Notes: generated from the sequence alone by a model not told the origin. Counted from the stretch's first letter, positions 18,235 through 31,502 are shown. The stretch is DNA of 64,000 nucleotides from Caulobacteraceae bacterium (GCA_009773335.1 WRPF01000006.1:29804-93803), one strand, 5' to 3'. Program-made: numbers and translations.

Positions 18235-18791
18235 CGGCTGCGAAAGGCGGGGCGGCGAAACGCGCGAAGGCCGAGCCTGAGCTTCCATTCTGGAAAACCA
18301 AGACGCTTGCGGAGATGAACCCGCAGGAGTGGGAATCGCTTTGCGACGGTTGCGGCAAGTGCTGCCTCATCGGCCTTGAGGACGCCGACACCGGCGAGAT
18401 CTATCTCACCGACGTCGCCTGCAAGCAGCTCGATAGCGCCAGCTGCCAGTGCAAGGACTACGCGAACCGCAAGCAGATCGTGCCCGACTGCGTGCGCCTC
18501 ACGCCCAAGAACGTGCCGCGTTACAAGTGGATCCCGAAGACCTGCGCCTATCGCCTCGTGTCGGAAGGCAAGGAGCTCTTCTGGTGGCACCCGCTAGTGA
18601 GCGGCGACCGCAGCACCGTGCATCAGGCCAACGTCTCCGTGCGCGGCAAGACGCGGCCGGAAGGGCGCCTCAAGGTGCAGGGCCTGATGAAGCGCATCAC
18701 GAAATGGCCCCAACCTCTTGAAAAACAGCCGGCTGAGAAGCCTCCGGCCAAGGTTAAGCGCAAGGTCACGACGAGGAAGGTCGCCAAATGA
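18231..18791 (+). CDS. YcgN-family cysteine-cluster protein (UPF0260)
   Basis: A 186-aa protein with the family's cysteine pattern: [11 protein letters not shown] near residue 39, [17 protein letters not shown] and KTCAYRLV. This may bind metal or an iron-sulfur cluster. YcgN/UPF0260 function is not established to my knowledge. The C-terminus carries an extra Lys/Pro/Thr-rich tail ([20 protein letters not shown]) that looks like a nucleic-acid or membrane-contact extension. The start at 18231 uses the ATGA overlap with the preceding rRNA methyltransferase, and its own stop overlaps the next ATG, so all three are probably co-translated. Confidence 0.88.
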   Translation: MTAAKGGAAKRAKAEPELPFWKTKTLAEMNPQEWESLCDGCGKCCLIGLEDADTGEIYLTDVACKQLDSASCQCKDYANRKQIVPDCVRLTPKNVPRYKWIPKTCAYRLVSEGKELFWWHPLVSGDRSTVHQANVSVRGKTRPEGRLKVQGLMKRITKWPQPLEKQPAEKPPAKVKRKVTTRKVAK

Positions 18792-19852
18792 GTCTTGTGG
18801 GGGACGTCGGACGCATCGCCGGTCGCGCAGGCTACACGTTCACGCAAAGCGCGCGGGTGGCGTGGTACGCCTCGCACTATCTGGCGGCGCGACGCATGTC
18901 GAAGCCGTTCGACCGCCCCGGCGAACCGAAGTTCCGGCCCGTCGCGCCGGAAGGCGACAAGAGGCGCATCCGGCAGGCCTTCATCGATCTCTTCGCCACC
19001 GACCGCGCCAACATCGATGCGGGCCTCTACCCCGCGCCAGGTGATCTGAGCGTCGCCAAGATACTGCGCGCCTTCGAGGACAGCCTGCGCTTCTTCCGCG
19101 ACGTGCCGCGCGTGGACGAACGGCGCGTCGAGCGGCGCGGCGCCGAAGTGCGCTCGAACGCGGATCGTTCGCGCTATCCGGCATATTACCTGCAGAATTT
19201 CCACTACCAGACCGGCGGCTGGCTAACAGAAGAAAGCGCCGAACTCTACGACACGCAGGTCGAGGTGCTGTTCGCGGGCGCTGCGGACGCCATGCGCCGG
19301 ATCGCGCTCGGATCGCTCGCGCGGGGGCTGAAGGGCAAAGACCAGCGCGGCGTGAAGCTGCTCGATCTCGCCTGCGGCAACGGGCGGTTTCTCACCCAGA
19401 TCCTCGACGCGTTTCCGCGCATGCCCGTCACCGGGCTCGATCTTTCGCCTGCCTATGCCGATGCGGCGCGTGCGCGGGTGAAGTCGTGGCGTCAGGCGGA
19501 AGTCGTGGTCGGGCAGGCCGAGGCGCTGCCGTTCGCGGACGCGAGTCTCGACGCGCTGACGTGTGTCTATCTTTTCCACGAGCTGCCGCCGCGCGTGCGC
19601 CGCGACACGGCGAAGGAGATCGCACGGGTGCTGAAGCCGGGCGGCGTGTTCGTCTTCGCGGATTCACTGCAGACGGGCGATGCGCCCGATCTCGACCGGA
19701 TGATCGAGTATTTCCCTGTCGGCTTCCACGAGCCGTTCTATGGCTCATACCAGCAGGAAGATTTCGTCGCGCTCTTCGGCGAGGCGGGGTTCAGGGTTGA
19801 GGAAGCGGAGCTGGCGTTTCTGACGAAGATCGTGCGGTTCAGGCGCGCCTGA
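18788..19852 (+). CDS. Class I SAM-dependent methyltransferase
   Basis: A 354-aa protein with a 190-residue N-terminal region of unknown fold, then a Rossmann methyltransferase: motif [13 protein letters not shown] (about residues 191-202), [41 protein letters not shown], and motif [16 protein letters not shown]. The later part resembles UbiE/methyltransferase-11 enzymes acting on small molecules. The N-terminal region ([21 protein letters not shown]) suggests a specific substrate-binding extension. It is the last of three genes in an overlapping operon. Confidence 0.85.
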   Translation: MSLVGDVGRIAGRAGYTFTQSARVAWYASHYLAARRMSKPFDRPGEPKFRPVAPEGDKRRIRQAFIDLFATDRANIDAGLYPAPGDLSVAKILRAFEDSLRFFRDVPRVDERRVERRGAEVRSNADRSRYPAYYLQNFHYQTGGWLTEESAELYDTQVEVLFAGAADAMRRIALGSLARGLKGKDQRGVKLLDLACGNGRFLTQILDAFPRMPVTGLDLSPAYADAARARVKSWRQAEVVVGQAEALPFADASLDALTCVYLFHELPPRVRRDTAKEIARVLKPGGVFVFADSLQTGDAPDLDRMIEYFPVGFHEPFYGSYQQEDFVALFGEAGFRVEEAELAFLTKIVRFRRA

Positions 19853-19916
19853 AGTCCGCCGCCATTGCCAAGCCGCGTCGGCGCTTCCAGCATGACGCGT
19901 CATCGGGGAGATATTC

Positions 19917-21326
19917 ATGTTCGTCCGCAGACTTGCGCGCATCGTCGGCGCGTTCGCAGTTCTCGCCCTCGCAACCGACGCGCTTGCGCAGGGGCCGGGC
20001 GTGGCCGAACGCGCCCAGGCGCGCGAGATCTACAGCCGCATCGTCGGCATGGACACGTCCGTCGAAGGCAAGCGCACGCCGGAGATGGCGGCGTATCTCG
20101 CCGGGCGCTTCCGTGTGGCGGGCTTTCCCGAGAGCGACATACACGTGCTGCCGCATGGCGACACTGCCTCGCTTGTCGTGCGCTATCGCGGTGACGGCTC
20201 GGGCGGGCGTCCGATCCTGCTGATGGCGCACATGGATGTGGTCACCGCGCACCGCAGCGACTGGCAGCGCGACCCGTTCACGCTCGTGGAGGAGAACGGT
20301 TATTTCTTCGGGCGCGGCGCGTCCGACAACAAGTCCGGCGTGGCGATGCTGACGTCGACCTTCCTCACGCTGCGCGGCGAGGGCTTCGCGCCCACGCGCG
20401 ACCTCATCATCGCGTTCACGGGCGACGAGGAGACAGTGGGCCTCACGGCGACGTCCCTCGTGCGTGAGCACCGCGATCTCGTCGACGCGGAATTTGCGCT
20501 GAACACCGACGCCGGCGGCGGTGGGCTCGATGAAGCGACCGGCGCGCCGGTGGGCTATTTCCTGCAGACGTCCGAGAAGACGTTCGCGAGCTTTTCGCTC
20601 ACGGCGCGCAATCCGGGCGGTCATTCCTCGCAGCCGCGCCCCGACAACGCGATCTACGACGTGATGGATGCGCTCTCGCGCGTGCGCGCCTACCGGTTTC
20701 CGGTGATGTGGAACGACACCACGATTGCCAGCTTCCGTGCGACCGGCCCGTCCATCGAGGGCGCCATCGGCGCGGCGATGGTGCGGTTCGCGGCGCATCC
20801 GGGGGATCGCCGCGCGGCGGCGACCCTGACGGCGAGCCCGTTTCATGTGGGCCAGCTGCGCACGACGTGCATCCCGACGCTGCTCGCGGGCGGCCACGCC
20901 GACAACGCGCTGCCACAGAGCGCCGTGGCGACGGTGAACTGCCGCATCTTTCCGGGCGTGGCGATTTCCACGGTGCAGGCGAAGCTGCAGGAACTCGCCG
21001 GCGCGAAAATCGAGCTGGAGCCGCTGGAGAGCAACTACATCTCCAGCGACGCCTCGCCCTTGCGGCCGGACGTGCTTGCGGCGGCGACGGCGGCGGTGCA
21101 CGCAACCTATCCGGGCGTGATGGTGACGCCAGCCATGTCGGCGGGCGCGACGGACGGCGTCTTCTACCGCGCCGCAGGCATTCCCACGTACGGCGTCGGT
21201 GAGATCTTCAGCAAGGACAGCGACGATCTCGCACACGGTCTCGACGAACGTGTGTCGGTGGAGAGTTTCTACAACGGCCTTACGCACTGGCGCGTGTTGC
21301 TGACGACGCTGGCGGGGAGGGAATAG
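19917..21326 (+). CDS. Exported M20-family metallopeptidase
   Basis: A 469-aa zinc peptidase/deacylase: signal peptide MFVRRLARIVGAFAVLALATDALA, then an M20 catalytic domain with LLMAHMDVV (metal His, Asp), RGASDNKSG (bridging Asp), TGDEET (catalytic Glu and metal Glu), and a C-terminal metal His in DLAHGLDERV. The dimerisation lobe is marked by ARNPGGHSSQPRPDNAI. Secreted M20 enzymes cleave dipeptides or acyl-amino acids in the periplasm. It stands alone between the methyltransferase operon and the P-type ATPase. Confidence 0.9.
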   Translation: MFVRRLARIVGAFAVLALATDALAQGPGVAERAQAREIYSRIVGMDTSVEGKRTPEMAAYLAGRFRVAGFPESDIHVLPHGDTASLVVRYRGDGSGGRPILLMAHMDVVTAHRSDWQRDPFTLVEENGYFFGRGASDNKSGVAMLTSTFLTLRGEGFAPTRDLIIAFTGDEETVGLTATSLVREHRDLVDAEFALNTDAGGGGLDEATGAPVGYFLQTSEKTFASFSLTARNPGGHSSQPRPDNAIYDVMDALSRVRAYRFPVMWNDTTIASFRATGPSIEGAIGAAMVRFAAHPGDRRAAATLTASPFHVGQLRTTCIPTLLAGGHADNALPQSAVATVNCRIFPGVAISTVQAKLQELAGAKIELEPLESNYISSDASPLRPDVLAAATAAVHATYPGVMVTPAMSAGATDGVFYRAAGIPTYGVGEIFSKDSDDLAHGLDERVSVESFYNGLTHWRVLLTTLAGRE

Positions 21327-21379
21327 GCGCCCCCTGTTCGTCGAGGAATGTCAACCGCCGCCTTTGCGTGAGGACGTCC

Positions 21380-23989
<2,610 letters not shown>

Positions 23990-24078
23990 CGAGAAACAAA
24001 ATCTTCCGATCCCCGATCGTCGCCGATGCACTCACGCGGCTGCGTGCTGCTCGGGACGCTGGCGGGGAGAGGTGGTCG

Positions 24079-24098
24079 CTGAGCGCGCCGGCGCTCAG
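24079..24098. terminator. Hairpin at the convergent ATPase/AraC junction
   Basis: CTGAGCGC (24079-24086), loop GCCG, GCGCTCAG (24091-24098): a perfect 8-bp stem overlapping the AraC-gene stop codon between convergent genes. There is no T-run. Confidence 0.45.
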
Positions 24099-25111
24099 AT
24101 GCCGGCGGATCGCGCCTCGGACGGCGTCTTGCCGGTCCAGCGTTTGAAGGCGCGCGAAAATGCGGCAGGGTCGGAGAAACCGACGAGGTAGGCCGTGTCG
24201 TTGACCGAGGCCTTTCTGCCGCCGAGGTAGTGCACCGCCATGCGATGACGCAGCCTGTCCAGTACGTCCTCGAAGGTCGTGTTTTCCGTCTTGAGCCTGC
24301 GGAAGAGCGTCTGGCGGCTGAATCCCAGCGCGTGCGCGACTGCATCGGCGCCCACATCGCCTGTGTGCAGCAAGGGCAGCAGCACGCCTTCCACTCGCCC
24401 GCGCGTTGTCTTTGATGCCTCCAGGTCCCGGGTCAACGCGTCGGCGCGCCCGGTAAGCACCCCGAAAACATAGCGCGGTTGCAGCGCAACGCGCCATGTA
24501 GCGGTGCGCGGATCCACCCGCATGGCGTTCCACGCGCTGTCGAAGGTCACCGGGCACTGGAAAATGCGGTCGTACTCCGCGCGATAGGCCGGCGCTGCGT
24601 GTGTCACATGGACTTCCAGCACGTGCGGTTGCGACAGGAATCGGCGCGGGCCGCACACGAGGCGCGCGAAGGCGCCTTCCGTGAGTTCGGGAAACTCATC
24701 CGGATTTGCGCGCGTGTCGACCATCCAGAGATGGCCATCGCGCTGGGCAAGCTCGAAGCGCGGGTTCGCGCCCACACCTTCCACTTCGAGCGCAAGGCGA
24801 CCGTAGCGCTGCATCTGGAGGAAGGCGTCAGCCATGGTCTCGGATGCATTCATGATGAGGCCGACGATCGAAACCTCGGACATGTCCACCGATTCGCCGT
24901 AGTGCAGCGCGAGCGCGGGATCCGCACACATCGCCTGCGCCGCACGCAGGAGTGCGATGTAACGCGCGAACGGAATACGGTTGTCGGGGTTTTCGAGCAT
25001 CACGGGCTCGATGCCCGCGTGCGCGAACAGGGCCGGCTGGTCGGCGCCTTTCGACGCGGCGAATGCTGCAAGGCCGCTCGTGACGCCGGCTGAGACGGTG
25101 AGTTCGTGCAT
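24095..25111 (-). CDS. AraC-family transcriptional regulator with arabinose_bd-like domain
   Basis: A 338-aa regulator. The N-terminal ligand-sensing domain (about 20-200) resembles the Arabinose_bd/OruR type, and the C-terminal double helix-turn-helix (about 235-335) has VGADAVAHALGFSRQTLFRRLKTE and the second-helix signature DTAYLVGFSDPAAFSRAFKRWTGKTPSEAR. It is divergent from the 25226 membrane gene across 114 bp, so it probably regulates itself and/or that pair. The ligand is not identifiable. Confidence 0.9.
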   Translation of the reverse strand: MHELTVSAGVTSGLAAFAASKGADQPALFAHAGIEPVMLENPDNRIPFARYIALLRAAQAMCADPALALHYGESVDMSEVSIVGLIMNASETMADAFLQMQRYGRLALEVEGVGANPRFELAQRDGHLWMVDTRANPDEFPELTEGAFARLVCGPRRFLSQPHVLEVHVTHAAPAYRAEYDRIFQCPVTFDSAWNAMRVDPRTATWRVALQPRYVFGVLTGRADALTRDLEASKTTRGRVEGVLLPLLHTGDVGADAVAHALGFSRQTLFRRLKTENTTFEDVLDRLRHRMAVHYLGGRKASVNDTAYLVGFSDPAAFSRAFKRWTGKTPSEARSAGI

Positions 25112-25225
25112 CGACCTGAAGTTCCTTGTTACCGACGATCATGCAGATGCAACGCACCGTCATGGCGTCTTTATCGATTATCGACGATGCTGGGCCATCG
25201 AGCAACACGGTCTTGAGGAGATCAA

Positions 25226-25684
25226 ATGCTGCGCCTCCTGTTTCCGGGCGTCATCGACAACACGTTTCGCGGCCAGTGGCCGGGCTTCTGGCTGCTCGCG
25301 CCGGTCCTGTTGGCGAAGCTCGCGATCGCCATCGTGTCGATCGCCGCGCCGCGACAGGCAAACGCCGCCGATGCGATCGACCTGTCCACCTATTCGGAAG
25401 CCGCGCTTCGCGAGGCGTCCACGTCAAGCGCGCTGCTGGGTCTGCTTCACCTGTGCATCGGCCTGGTAGGCGTGCTGGCGATGATCCGCTACCGCGCGAT
25501 GGTCCCCTTCATCTACTTCTGGTTGCTGGCCGAGTTCCTGGGGCGGCGCGTCGTCCTCACGCTCTATCCGATTGATCGCGTCGACGGCGCCGCGAGCGGC
25601 TCGGTCATCAACCTCGTTCTGATTTCCCTGATGGTGTCGGGCTTTGTGCTCTCGATGTGGCCGCGTCGCGCGGCGCCACACTGA
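25226..25684 (+). CDS. Predicted integral membrane protein, unknown function
   Basis: A 152-aa protein with about four hydrophobic segments: FWLLAPVLLAKLAIAIVSIAA, LLGLLHLCIGLVGVLAMI, MVPFIYFWLLAEFLGRRVVL and VINLVLISLMVSGFVLSMW. No domain recognised. It is the first gene divergent from the AraC regulator and is followed 37 bp later by a second membrane gene in the same direction, so the two are probably one transcript under that regulator. Confidence 0.75.
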   Translation: MLRLLFPGVIDNTFRGQWPGFWLLAPVLLAKLAIAIVSIAAPRQANAADAIDLSTYSEAALREASTSSALLGLLHLCIGLVGVLAMIRYRAMVPFIYFWLLAEFLGRRVVLTLYPIDRVDGAASGSVINLVLISLMVSGFVLSMWPRRAAPH

Positions 25685-25721
25685 TCCGACCCCCTCGACC
25701 CGACATCACGGAGCCCTTCTC

Positions 25722-26525
25722 ATGAATCGCCACGTCTTCTCGTGGGCGTTGATCGCCGCCGCGATCGTGTTCGGCGCCGACGCCGCGCGCGCAGTGAATC
25801 TGGAGGCTGCACCCGACGCGCCGCTGTGGGCGCACTTCGGCGCCGACGCCCTCCTGTTTCTGCACATTGGCGGGGGCGCGGTCGGCATGCTTTCCGGCGT
25901 TGCTTCCCTGTCGACGCGGAAGGGCGGGCGCCTGCACCGGATCGCCGGAACGGTGTTCTTCGCGTCGATGCTCATCGCCTATGCCATAGGCGCCGGCGTC
26001 GCGCCGTTTCTGACGGAGGGGCAGAGACCCAACTTCGTCGCCGGCATGATGGCGCTCTACCTGCTCCTCAGCGGATGGATGACCGTGCGCCGGCCGGCGA
26101 AGACGGCGGGCGTGTTCGAGATGGCCGGCCTCGTGATCGCAGTGGCGGTCGCCGGCGCCGGAGTGCTCTTCATGTACATGGGCGCACAGAGCCCGACCGG
26201 AACCATCGATGGTTCGCCGCCGCAGGCGTTCATTCTCTTTGCGTTCGCCGGAACGGTCGCGGCCCTCGGCGAGATCAACCTGCTCGTGCGCGGCGGAATA
26301 GACGGCGCCGCACGCGTGGCGCGCCACCTCTGGCGCATGTGTTTCTCGCTGTTCATCGCCTCGGGTTCGTTCTTCCTCGGGCAGATGCAGGTGCAGCCGA
26401 AGTGGATGCGTGAATCGGCGTTGCCGTTCGTGCTCGCGCTGGCGCCGCTGGCGGCGCTCGTCTTCTGGCTCGTGTGGGTCCGGCTCGCCGGCGGGCGACG
26501 GATCGCGGCGCGGCCTGCGCAGTAG
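25722..26525 (+). CDS. DUF2306-like membrane protein
   Basis: A 267-aa protein: N-terminal MNRHVFSWALIAAAIVFGADAARA (signal peptide or first TM helix), then about six more hydrophobic segments. The stretch LHIGGGAVGMLSGVASLSTRKGGRLHRIAGTVFF, with paired His near a membrane surface, recalls DUF2306-type multi-pass proteins, of unknown function. The ATG at 25722 is used; the track ORF start at 25644 lies inside the upstream gene. Likely co-transcribed with it. Confidence 0.75.
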   Translation: MNRHVFSWALIAAAIVFGADAARAVNLEAAPDAPLWAHFGADALLFLHIGGGAVGMLSGVASLSTRKGGRLHRIAGTVFFASMLIAYAIGAGVAPFLTEGQRPNFVAGMMALYLLLSGWMTVRRPAKTAGVFEMAGLVIAVAVAGAGVLFMYMGAQSPTGTIDGSPPQAFILFAFAGTVAALGEINLLVRGGIDGAARVARHLWRMCFSLFIASGSFFLGQMQVQPKWMRESALPFVLALAPLAALVFWLVWVRLAGGRRIAARPAQ

Positions 26526-26531
26526 GGACGG

Positions 26532-27647
26532 TCAGCCCACCTGTCCCCGATGGCGCAAGGCGTGATCGGCCAGCACGCACGCCAGCATCGCTTCCGCCAC
26601 GGGCGCCGCGCGGATGCCCACGCACGGATCGTGGCGGCCTTTGGTGGACACTTCCGTGTCGCGGCCGTCGCTGGTGATGGTCTTGCGCGGTTTGAGGATC
26701 GAGGAGGTGGGCTTCACGGCGAAGCGCGCGATGATATCCTGTCCCGTCGAGATGCCGCCGAGGATGCCGCCCGCGTTGTTGGAGTGGAAGACGGGCTTGC
26801 CGTCGGCGCCTGCGGTCATTTCATCGGCGTTGAGTTCGCCCGAGAGCATGGCCGCTGAAAAGCCCGCGCCTATCTCCACGCCCTTCACGGCGTTGATGCT
26901 CATCAGCGCGGCCGCAATGTCGGCGTCGAGCTTGCCGTAGACCGGGGCGCCGAGGCCTGCGGGCAGGCCGCTCGCGATCACTTCCACCACCGCGCCGCGC
27001 GAGGAGCCCGCCTTGCGCGCGGCGTCGAGGTCGATCTCCCAGCGTGCGGCCGCGTCCGCGTCGGGGCACCAGAAGTCGTTGCGCTCGGTCTCGTCCCAGT
27101 CCCAGGCGCTGCGATCGATGGCGTCGGGCCCGATCTGGATGAGCGCGGCGCGGATCGTGACTGCCTCGCCGTAGAGGTGCGCGAGCACCTTGCGCGCGAC
27201 GCCGCCCGCCGCCACCCGCGCCGCCGTCTCACGCGCCGAAGAGCGTCCGCCGCCGCGATAGTCGCGCACGCCGTACTTGGCGTCGTAGGTGAAGTCGGCG
27301 TGGCCGGGACGATAGGCGTCACGGATCTCGGAATAGTCCTTCGAGCGCTGGTCGACGTTCTCGATCAGCAGTGAGATCGGCGTGCCGGTGGTGACCGGGC
27401 CCCCAAATTTCTCGGCGGTCTGTTCGTCCTCGAACACGCCGGAGAGGATTTTCACCGCGTCCGGTTCCTGGCGCTGGGTGACGAAGCGGCTCGTGCCCGG
27501 CCGGCGGCGGTCGAGCCAGTGCTGGAGGTCTTCGGCCGTCAGGCGCACGCCGGGCGGACACCCGTCGACGACGCAACCGAGGGCCGGCCCGTGGCTTTCA
27601 CCCCAGGTGGTGACGCGGAAAAGGTGACCAAAGGTATTGTGGGACAT
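26532..27647 (-). CDS. aroC: Chorismate synthase
   Basis: A 371-aa chorismate synthase: converts 5-enolpyruvylshikimate-3-phosphate to chorismate with reduced FMN, the last step of the shikimate pathway. Signatures: [27 protein letters not shown] at the N-terminus, [36 protein letters not shown] (about residues 110-145), and [14 protein letters not shown]. Length and N-terminus fit the family. It is divergent from pdxH across 50 bp. Confidence 0.97.
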   Translation of the reverse strand: MSHNTFGHLFRVTTWGESHGPALGCVVDGCPPGVRLTAEDLQHWLDRRRPGTSRFVTQRQEPDAVKILSGVFEDEQTAEKFGGPVTTGTPISLLIENVDQRSKDYSEIRDAYRPGHADFTYDAKYGVRDYRGGGRSSARETAARVAAGGVARKVLAHLYGEAVTIRAALIQIGPDAIDRSAWDWDETERNDFWCPDADAAARWEIDLDAARKAGSSRGAVVEVIASGLPAGLGAPVYGKLDADIAAALMSINAVKGVEIGAGFSAAMLSGELNADEMTAGADGKPVFHSNNAGGILGGISTGQDIIARFAVKPTSSILKPRKTITSDGRDTEVSTKGRHDPCVGIRAAPVAEAMLACVLADHALRHRGQVG

Positions 27648-27697
27648 GGCGCCGCCATAGCTGGCCTATATGAAGAGAGAGTGCAAACGAGCGATCC

Positions 27698-28369
27698 ATG
27701 ACACGCAACGACCTGATCCCGCCGTCGCCGTCCTCCGAGGAGTACGCGAAGTCAGGGCCCCCGCCAGATGACGCCCAGCTTTTCGCCACCGACGAGCCGC
27801 TGGCGCTCTTCACCGCCTGGTACAGGGAGGCCCGCGAGAAGGAGCCCAACGATTCCAACGCCATGGCGCTGGCCACGGCGGACGCCGACGGCTTTCCCGA
27901 CGTGCGCATGGTGCTCCTGAAGGATTTCGACGCCCGCGGCTTCACCTTTTACTCCAACGCCGAGAGCGCGAAGGGCAGGCAGCTCGCCGCCAATCCTCAG
28001 GCCGCGCTCTGCTTCCACTGGAAGTCCCTGCGCCGGTCGGTGCGGATCCGGGGGGCCGTCTCCACCGTCGAGCCCGAGACCGCCGACGCTTATTTCGCCT
28101 CCCGCGACCGGGGCGCGCGGATCGGGGCGTGGGCGTCCGAGCAGTCGCGGCCGCTGGAAAGCCGTTTCGCGCTGGAAAAGCGCATCGCCGAGAACGCCGC
28201 GCGCTTCGGCCTCGGCGAGGTGCCGCGCCCGCCGCAGTGGATCGGCTGGCGCCTCGCGCCGCTGCGCATCGAGTTCTGGCGCGATCGCCCGTTCCGGCTG
28301 CATGACAGGCTGGCGTTCACGCGCCCCGCCGCCGACGCGCCGTGGGCGAAAGAACGCCTCTATCCCTGA
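27698..28369 (+). CDS. pdxH: Pyridoxamine 5'-phosphate oxidase
   Basis: A 223-aa FMN flavoprotein that oxidises pyridoxamine/pyridoxine 5'-phosphate to PLP. The core shows [33 protein letters not shown] (FMN phosphate site), [27 protein letters not shown], and the C-terminal [24 protein letters not shown] characteristic of PdxH. It starts 50 bp from divergent aroC. Confidence 0.95.
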   Translation: MTRNDLIPPSPSSEEYAKSGPPPDDAQLFATDEPLALFTAWYREAREKEPNDSNAMALATADADGFPDVRMVLLKDFDARGFTFYSNAESAKGRQLAANPQAALCFHWKSLRRSVRIRGAVSTVEPETADAYFASRDRGARIGAWASEQSRPLESRFALEKRIAENAARFGLGEVPRPPQWIGWRLAPLRIEFWRDRPFRLHDRLAFTRPAADAPWAKERLYP

Positions 28370-28452
28370 GTCGTGACCCAAAATTGGCGATTTGTTAACC
28401 GCGTCGCTGGAAGGCTCGATCACGGAATGATCCGCGAGGAGCTTCGAGTCGA

Positions 28453-28956
28453 ATGGGTGTGCGCAGGACGGTTCTGTCGGGTTTCGGACTTGTCGCGGTG
28501 ATCGTCATGTCGACGCTGTTCACCCGCAATCCCACCCGCCACGGCGACCCCGCGCCCACGCTCACGCCGCGTGCGGCCCGCGCCGAGGATCTCGCCCGCG
28601 ACGCCGTCGCGCCGGTCCGCCTTGCGCGCGTGTCCTCGCTCTGGGGCGATTACGCCGTTTCTTCGTGTCTGGTCGCGACGGTCTGGGCCGGCAACACCAC
28701 CGGCGCGTCCTTCTCGCCGACGCTGCGCCTGTCGATGAAATCGCCGCTGCGCGCGCCCGCCGCCGCCGCCCGCGCGACGACGTGGATCGCCCGCGACAGG
28801 CTCGACCTCATCGCCGCCAACGATGCTGACGCCGGCGCGCGCGAGGTCAGCGTCGAACCCGGCGCGGAGCCCGTCGTGCGCATCTTCCGGGCCCGGAAGT
28901 TCAAGGCGAACCGCGTCCCGTTCCGGCTGGGCTCTGGCCTGCGCCTCGCGGCGTAG
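28453..28956 (+). CDS. Hypothetical protein with one N-terminal membrane segment
   Basis: A 167-aa ORF: hydrophobic anchor TVLSGFGLVAVIVMSTLF (about residues 6-23), then an Ala/Arg-rich soluble part with no recognised domain. A GAGGAG sits about 11 nt upstream of the ATG, longer than usual. Opposite-strand ORFs cover the same stretch, but they lack a good start context and look like GC-rich shadows. Gene reality is uncertain. Confidence 0.5.
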   Translation: MGVRRTVLSGFGLVAVIVMSTLFTRNPTRHGDPAPTLTPRAARAEDLARDAVAPVRLARVSSLWGDYAVSSCLVATVWAGNTTGASFSPTLRLSMKSPLRAPAAAARATTWIARDRLDLIAANDADAGAREVSVEPGAEPVVRIFRARKFKANRVPFRLGSGLRLAA

Positions 28957-29065
28957 GCGCCCGCCTGCCGTTTCCCCATTGGGGGAAATTGCCGCCTCCG
29001 TTCCTTGCATCTAAGGTCCCGTCCAACGCGTACGCGCGATTGAACAAGACGACGGGAGAAGACGC

Positions 29066-30712
29066 ATGCAGGGGTTGATGCAGGACTGGCCGATGACGCT
29101 CGACCGCGTGCTGACGCATGCGAGGGCGACGTCACCCGCCCGCGAGATCGTCACCCGCTCCGTCGAGGGGCCGGTGGTGCGCACCACCTACGACCAGATG
29201 TGGACCCGCGCGCGCCAGGTCAGCCGCGCGCTGCTGGAAGGGGGCGTCGAACTCGGCGACCGGATCGCCACGCTCGCGTGGAACTCCGCGCGGCACATGG
29301 AGGTCTGGTACGGCGCGATGGGCATCGGCGCAGTGCTGCACACGGTCAATCCGCGGCTTCTCCCGGAGCAGATCGCCTGGATCATCAATCACGCCGGCGA
29401 CCGGATGCTCGCCTTCGACATCACCTTCCTGCCGATCGTGGAGAAGATCGCGCCGCTGCTGGAGACGGTGACGTTCTACGTCATCCTCACCGACGACGCG
29501 CACATGCCGCAGACGGCGCTGAAGAACGTGATGAGCTACGAGACGTGGATCGCCGGCCGCTCGACGGACGTGACGTGGGGCGGCTTTGACGAGAACACGG
29601 CGGCCGGGCTCTGCTACACGTCGGGCACGACCGGGAATCCAAAAGGCGTGCTCTACTCGCACCGCTCCAACATGCTGCACGCGTTCGCGGCCAGCATGGG
29701 CGATGCGTTCGGCCTGCGCGCGAAGGACGTGGTGCTGCCGGTGGTGCCGATGTTCCACGCCAACGCGTGGGCGATCACGTTCATGGCGCCGATGGCGGGT
29801 TGCAAGCTGGTGATGCCGGGCGCGAAGCTCGACGGGCAGTCGATCTACGAACTGCTGGAAACGGAAAAGGTGACGTTCACCGCCGCCGTGCCGACCGTGT
29901 GGCTGATGCTCCTGCAGCACATGCGCGACAACAACCTGAAACTCTCCACGCTGAAGCGCGTGGTCATCGGCGGCTCGGCGGTGCCGGAAGCCATCCTGCG
30001 CGCGTTCGAGGAAGACTACGGCGTGGAGGTCATCCACGCGTGGGGCATGACGGAAATGAGCCCGATGGGCACGCTGTGCACGATGGGGCCGACGGAAGAG
30101 GCGCTCCCGCATGAAGATCGCATCAAGCTGAAGCTGAAGCAGGGCAAGACGCCGTATACGGTGGAAATGAAGATCGTCGACGACGCCGGCAAGGACATGC
30201 CGCGTGATGGCAAGGCGTTCGGGCGTCTGCTGGTGCGCGGGCCGTCGGTGGCGAAGGCGTACTACAAGAACGACGGCGCGAAAAATCCCGACGGCACGGT
30301 GACCGACGCCGACGGCTGGTTCGACACCGGCGACGTCGCCACCATCGATCCGCTGGGCTTCATGACCATCACCGACCGCGCGAAGGACGTGATCAAGTCC
30401 GGCGGCGAATGGATCAGCTCCATCGACATCGAGAACATCGCCGTGGGCGCGCCGGGCGTGGCGAACGCCGCTGTCATCGGCGTCTACCACCCGAAATGGG
30501 ATGAGCGCCCGCTGCTGATCATCCAGAAGAAGCCGGGCGAGGAGCCGACGAAGGACGCGGTGCTGAAATTCCTCGAAGGCAAGATCGCCAAGTGGTGGAC
30601 GCCCGATGATGTGGCCTTCGTCGATGCGATCCCGCTCGGCGCGACGGGCAAGATCAACAAGATGGCGCTGCGCGAGACGTTCAAGGATTACACGCTGCCC
30701 ACGGCGGGGTGA
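29066..30712 (+). CDS. Acyl-CoA synthetase, DmdB/medium-chain type
   Basis: A 548-aa ANL ligase beginning [16 protein letters not shown], the N-terminus typical of the medium/long-chain and 3-methylmercaptopropionyl-CoA ligase-like group. Motifs: [19 protein letters not shown] (about residues 186-204), [52 protein letters not shown], and the catalytic Lys near [13 protein letters not shown]. It has a GGAG Shine-Dalgarno 8 nt upstream. It makes acyl-CoA for beta-oxidation or a related path; a role with methylmercaptopropionate cannot be asserted because no other dmd gene is present. Confidence 0.92.
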   Translation: MQGLMQDWPMTLDRVLTHARATSPAREIVTRSVEGPVVRTTYDQMWTRARQVSRALLEGGVELGDRIATLAWNSARHMEVWYGAMGIGAVLHTVNPRLLPEQIAWIINHAGDRMLAFDITFLPIVEKIAPLLETVTFYVILTDDAHMPQTALKNVMSYETWIAGRSTDVTWGGFDENTAAGLCYTSGTTGNPKGVLYSHRSNMLHAFAASMGDAFGLRAKDVVLPVVPMFHANAWAITFMAPMAGCKLVMPGAKLDGQSIYELLETEKVTFTAAVPTVWLMLLQHMRDNNLKLSTLKRVVIGGSAVPEAILRAFEEDYGVEVIHAWGMTEMSPMGTLCTMGPTEEALPHEDRIKLKLKQGKTPYTVEMKIVDDAGKDMPRDGKAFGRLLVRGPSVAKAYYKNDGAKNPDGTVTDADGWFDTGDVATIDPLGFMTITDRAKDVIKSGGEWISSIDIENIAVGAPGVANAAVIGVYHPKWDERPLLIIQKKPGEEPTKDAVLKFLEGKIAKWWTPDDVAFVDAIPLGATGKINKMALRETFKDYTLPTAG

Positions 30713-30743
30713 GGGGGGGGCTCTGGCCCGTTCTTGCCGTACC

Positions 30744-31352
30744 TCACCTACCAGAATAGTCGCTGACAAGTTCGGCCAATGGCTGAGTTCCGTTCCACAA
30801 CAGTGCATGCCAACCTGCGGCTCTGGCACCATCTACATTGCGTTGAGCGTCATCGACCAACATTAACTCGCCTGGCCTGTAACCCGTTCGCGCGCAAACT
30901 GCTTGGAAGAAGTCTACTTCTGGCTTCGTGCTGCCATAATCTGCGGAATAGTGAATGGCGTCGAATAGTTCTTTTAACGCCATTGTCTCCCACAAATAGG
31001 ATGCACGCCGATGCTCCTGCACAGTGCAGAGATGCAGAGGAATTCCGTTTGCTCGCAAATCGGACAGTTCGGAAATCAGCGTCTGATCGAGCGTGCTGTC
31101 GCGTTCAAACCAATAGCGCAGGAGCGTCTCGACGCCGAGCTGCGGCAAGACATCCGTCAGGATCGGTGTGAGTGCATCGACGATTTCTAATCTGCCGCGG
31201 AAGATGTCGTCCCAATGAGGCTTGAAGAACCGCTCTTGAAGGCTCTCTTTGCTGAGCCCGAGGTCTGTCTCCATCGAACTCGCCCAGCCTCCAGGTAAAG
31301 GGCGCACGATGACACCGTCCACGTCCACCATTAGGCATTTGTAGCTCAGCAC
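30744..31352 (-). CDS. HAD-superfamily hydrolase
   Basis: A 202-aa HAD phosphatase-like protein. It shows motif I MVDVDGVIVRP (nucleophile Asp), motif II CTVQEHR replacing the usual Thr/Ser region, and motif III/IV KPEVDFFQAV then LMLVDDAQRNVDGARAAG. The cap is of the small helical type. Base composition looks clearly more AT-rich than the flanking genes (for example runs such as CTTTTAACGCC), suggesting horizontal origin. It sits beside the repeat-rich stretch and is convergent with the acyl-CoA ligase. Confidence 0.85.
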   Translation of the reverse strand: MLSYKCLMVDVDGVIVRPLPGGWASSMETDLGLSKESLQERFFKPHWDDIFRGRLEIVDALTPILTDVLPQLGVETLLRYWFERDSTLDQTLISELSDLRANGIPLHLCTVQEHRRASYLWETMALKELFDAIHYSADYGSTKPEVDFFQAVCARTGYRPGELMLVDDAQRNVDGARAAGWHALLWNGTQPLAELVSDYSGR

Positions 31353-31502
31353 TTGCGACCTCGCGCCTCAAAGCAAGCCGAACGTCTGTAGTGCCAGCCT
31401 CGACCCGGACATTCCAGCATTCGTTGGCGCTTGTGAACGGCAATCTTCGGCGAAATGCTGACTCTCACTCCATCTGCCAAATGATGTCGGATAGCTAAGC
31501 GC

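Noticed and set aside
16735-18590. Long minus-strand ORFs opposite the rRNA methyltransferase operon
   Set aside because: Antisense shadows in GC-rich coding DNA; residues are Arg/Ala-rich with no motifs, and the plus-strand genes have full family signatures.
29132-30832. 566-aa ORF opposite the acyl-CoA synthetase
   Set aside because: Shadow ORF; His/Arg-rich, no motif.
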